The translations under genes and the position numbers were made by a program. The notes under the pieces are model-generated. The model ran no database searches and was not told where the DNA came from. It saw only the letters and a list, made by a program, of their open reading frames with translations. Shown piece by piece: positions 62,858 through 64,000 of a stretch of 64,000 bases of DNA; position 1 is the first letter of the stretch, and every line of letters begins with the position of its first letter. The stretch comes from Pseudoalteromonas sp. MEBiC 03607 (GTDB lineage Bacteria > Pseudomonadota > Gammaproteobacteria > Enterobacterales > Alteromonadaceae): assembly GCF_004792295.1 (NCBI RefSeq), contig NZ_SRRY01000001.1, forward strand, positions 1,312,501 through 1,376,500, in the 5' to 3' direction.

Positions 62858-63997
62858 ATGTCATTCACAGAACTTGATACGGCTTATATGGCACGTGCCA
62901 TAGAGCTTGCTAAACAAGGTCGTTTTACTACAACACCAAACCCTAATGTTGGCTGTGTACTGGTTAAAGATGGCGAAATAGTCGGTGAAGGATTTCATCA
63001 ACTAGCAGGGCAGGGCCATGCTGAAGTTAATGCTCTGGCAGTGGCTGGCGACAATGCAAAAGGTGCCACCGCATATGTGACTTTAGAACCTTGTAGTCAT
63101 TATGGACGCACACCGCCTTGTGCCGAAGGTTTAAAAGCTGCGGGTGTTAGCAAAGTTATAGCTGCCATGGTCGACCCAAACCCAGCGGTGAGTGGTCGCG
63201 GTCTACAGATTTTAGCTGATGCAGGTATCGCTGTAGCATCAGGTTTGCTTGAACAACAAGCGCGCGATTTAAACAAAGGCTTTTTAAAGCGCATGGAAAC
63301 TGGGTTGCCATATGTGATTTGTAAAATGGCTTGCAGTTTAGACGGTAAAACTGCGCTAAATAATGGCCTAAGTAAGTGGATTACAGGGCCTAAAGCGCGC
63401 CAAGATGTGCAAGCATTTCGTGCCCAAAGTTGCGTGGTACTCACTGGTGCAGATACGGTTATGACCGATAATGCCAAACTTAATGTACGCATTGATGAGC
63501 TGCCATTTGATATGCCAACGTCACTGCCTTTGCGTCAACCTACTCGTGTGATTATTGATTCACAAAATAGGTTAACGCCTGAACTTGCATTATTTAGCAT
63601 TGAAAGTCCGGTGATTATTTTCACTACATCGCTTGATAAACAGCATCAATGGCCTCACTTTGTTAAACACGAAGTTGTACCAGCAGTTAATAATAAAGTT
63701 GATCTATCAGCGGTTTTAAAGCGTCTTGCTGAGCTGCAATTTAACCATATTTGGCTCGAAGCAGGTGCGACCCTTGCCGGTGCATTTGCTGAGCAAGATT
63801 TAATTGATGAATATATTGTTTATATTGCCCCTAAGTTAATAGGTGATATGGGCAAAAGCTTACTAAACTTTGCAGAAGTTACCATGATGAGTGATATCAC
63901 TGAACTGACCTTTACAGATACAGTGATGATTGGCGACGATATTCGCTTAACAGCGACAAAAGCAAAGCAAGCCACACACATTGAAAATAAAGAGTAG
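62858..63997 (+). CDS. ribD: Bifunctional riboflavin biosynthesis deaminase/reductase RibD
   Basis: A 379-residue enzyme for the second and third steps of riboflavin synthesis. The deaminase domain (about 1-145) has the zinc motif GHAEVNALA (about 51) and PCSHYGRTPPCAEGL (about 77-91); the reductase domain (about 148-365) begins YVICKMACSLDGKTALNNG (about 150). The stop at 63995-63997 falls three bases before the end of the window, so the gene is complete. The rest of the rib operon would follow. Confidence 0.96.
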   Translation: MSFTELDTAYMARAIELAKQGRFTTTPNPNVGCVLVKDGEIVGEGFHQLAGQGHAEVNALAVAGDNAKGATAYVTLEPCSHYGRTPPCAEGLKAAGVSKVIAAMVDPNPAVSGRGLQILADAGIAVASGLLEQQARDLNKGFLKRMETGLPYVICKMACSLDGKTALNNGLSKWITGPKARQDVQAFRAQSCVVLTGADTVMTDNAKLNVRIDELPFDMPTSLPLRQPTRVIIDSQNRLTPELALFSIESPVIIFTTSLDKQHQWPHFVKHEVVPAVNNKVDLSAVLKRLAELQFNHIWLEAGATLAGAFAEQDLIDEYIVYIAPKLIGDMGKSLLNFAEVTMMSDITELTFTDTVMIGDDIRLTATKAKQATHIENKE

Positions 63998-64000
63998 CAC

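Overview
The window reads as a chromosome segment of a marine gammaproteobacterium of the order Alteromonadales, most likely Pseudoalteromonas. This is inferred from gene content (lptFG beside pepA, a thrL-thrABC operon with an attenuator, glyA-nrdR-ribD, rdgC, dinB with a LexA box, abundant two-component and c-di-GMP proteins, a TonB-dependent receptor, beta-glucan hydrolases) and from the A+T-rich composition; no database search was possible. There is no integrase, transposase, phage module, rRNA operon or CRISPR array. Most of it is ordinary core and metabolic sequence.

Layout: 1-2.7 kb, pepA 5' end (minus) divergent from lptF-lptG. 2.7-5.4 kb, an RDD membrane protein, an AidB-type acyl-CoA dehydrogenase and tRNA-Leu(CAA). 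5.8-9.4 kb, a GAF-PAS-GGDEF-EAL protein, a fatty-acid desaturase-like enzyme and a GFA protein. 9.4-15.1 kb, a TonB receptor followed by a CynX/NimT-type MFS gene (minus), divergent from two tandem CigR/RcnB-like periplasmic proteins and a membrane-anchored endonuclease/exonuclease/phosphatase protein. 15.1-19.4 kb, aldehyde dehydrogenase, nitronate monooxygenase, a Crp/Fnr regulator, a YgjV-like protein and a Nudix hydrolase.

19.6-25.1 kb is a tight five-gene signalling operon: a sigma-54 response regulator, a 69-residue protein that looks like an isolated histidine-kinase H-box segment, a CHASE3 histidine kinase, a single-domain receiver and a REC-HK-REC-REC hybrid. 25.1-32.8 kb is a beta-glucoside/beta-glucan locus (LacI regulator, GPH symporter, GH1, sugar MFS, GH3 lipoprotein) with two identical LacI-type palindromes in the divergent promoter region. 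32.9-41 kb carries assorted metabolic genes, dinB under a LexA box, a CstA-type transporter and a second M17 peptidase.

41-43.8 kb is the most accessory-looking part: an A+T-rich patch between two nearly identical terminators, holding an unrecognised secreted protein and a tandem duplication of a small membrane-protein gene. One copy is frameshifted by one base in a T run. 43.8-55.5 kb holds a chemoreceptor, an S9 dipeptidyl peptidase, a HIT protein, an orphan periplasmic binding protein, an M49-like lipoprotein, an HDOD protein, rdgC, and a histidine kinase divergent from a CheY-like receiver. 55.5-64 kb holds the thr operon with its leader peptide, a small membrane protein, glyA, nrdR and ribD.

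The best candidates for something undescribed are the isolated H-box protein within the signalling operon, the duplicated and frameshifted membrane-protein cassette, the start-codon-masking inverted repeat before the MFS gene, and the tandem His-rich CigR-like proteins facing a TonB receptor.
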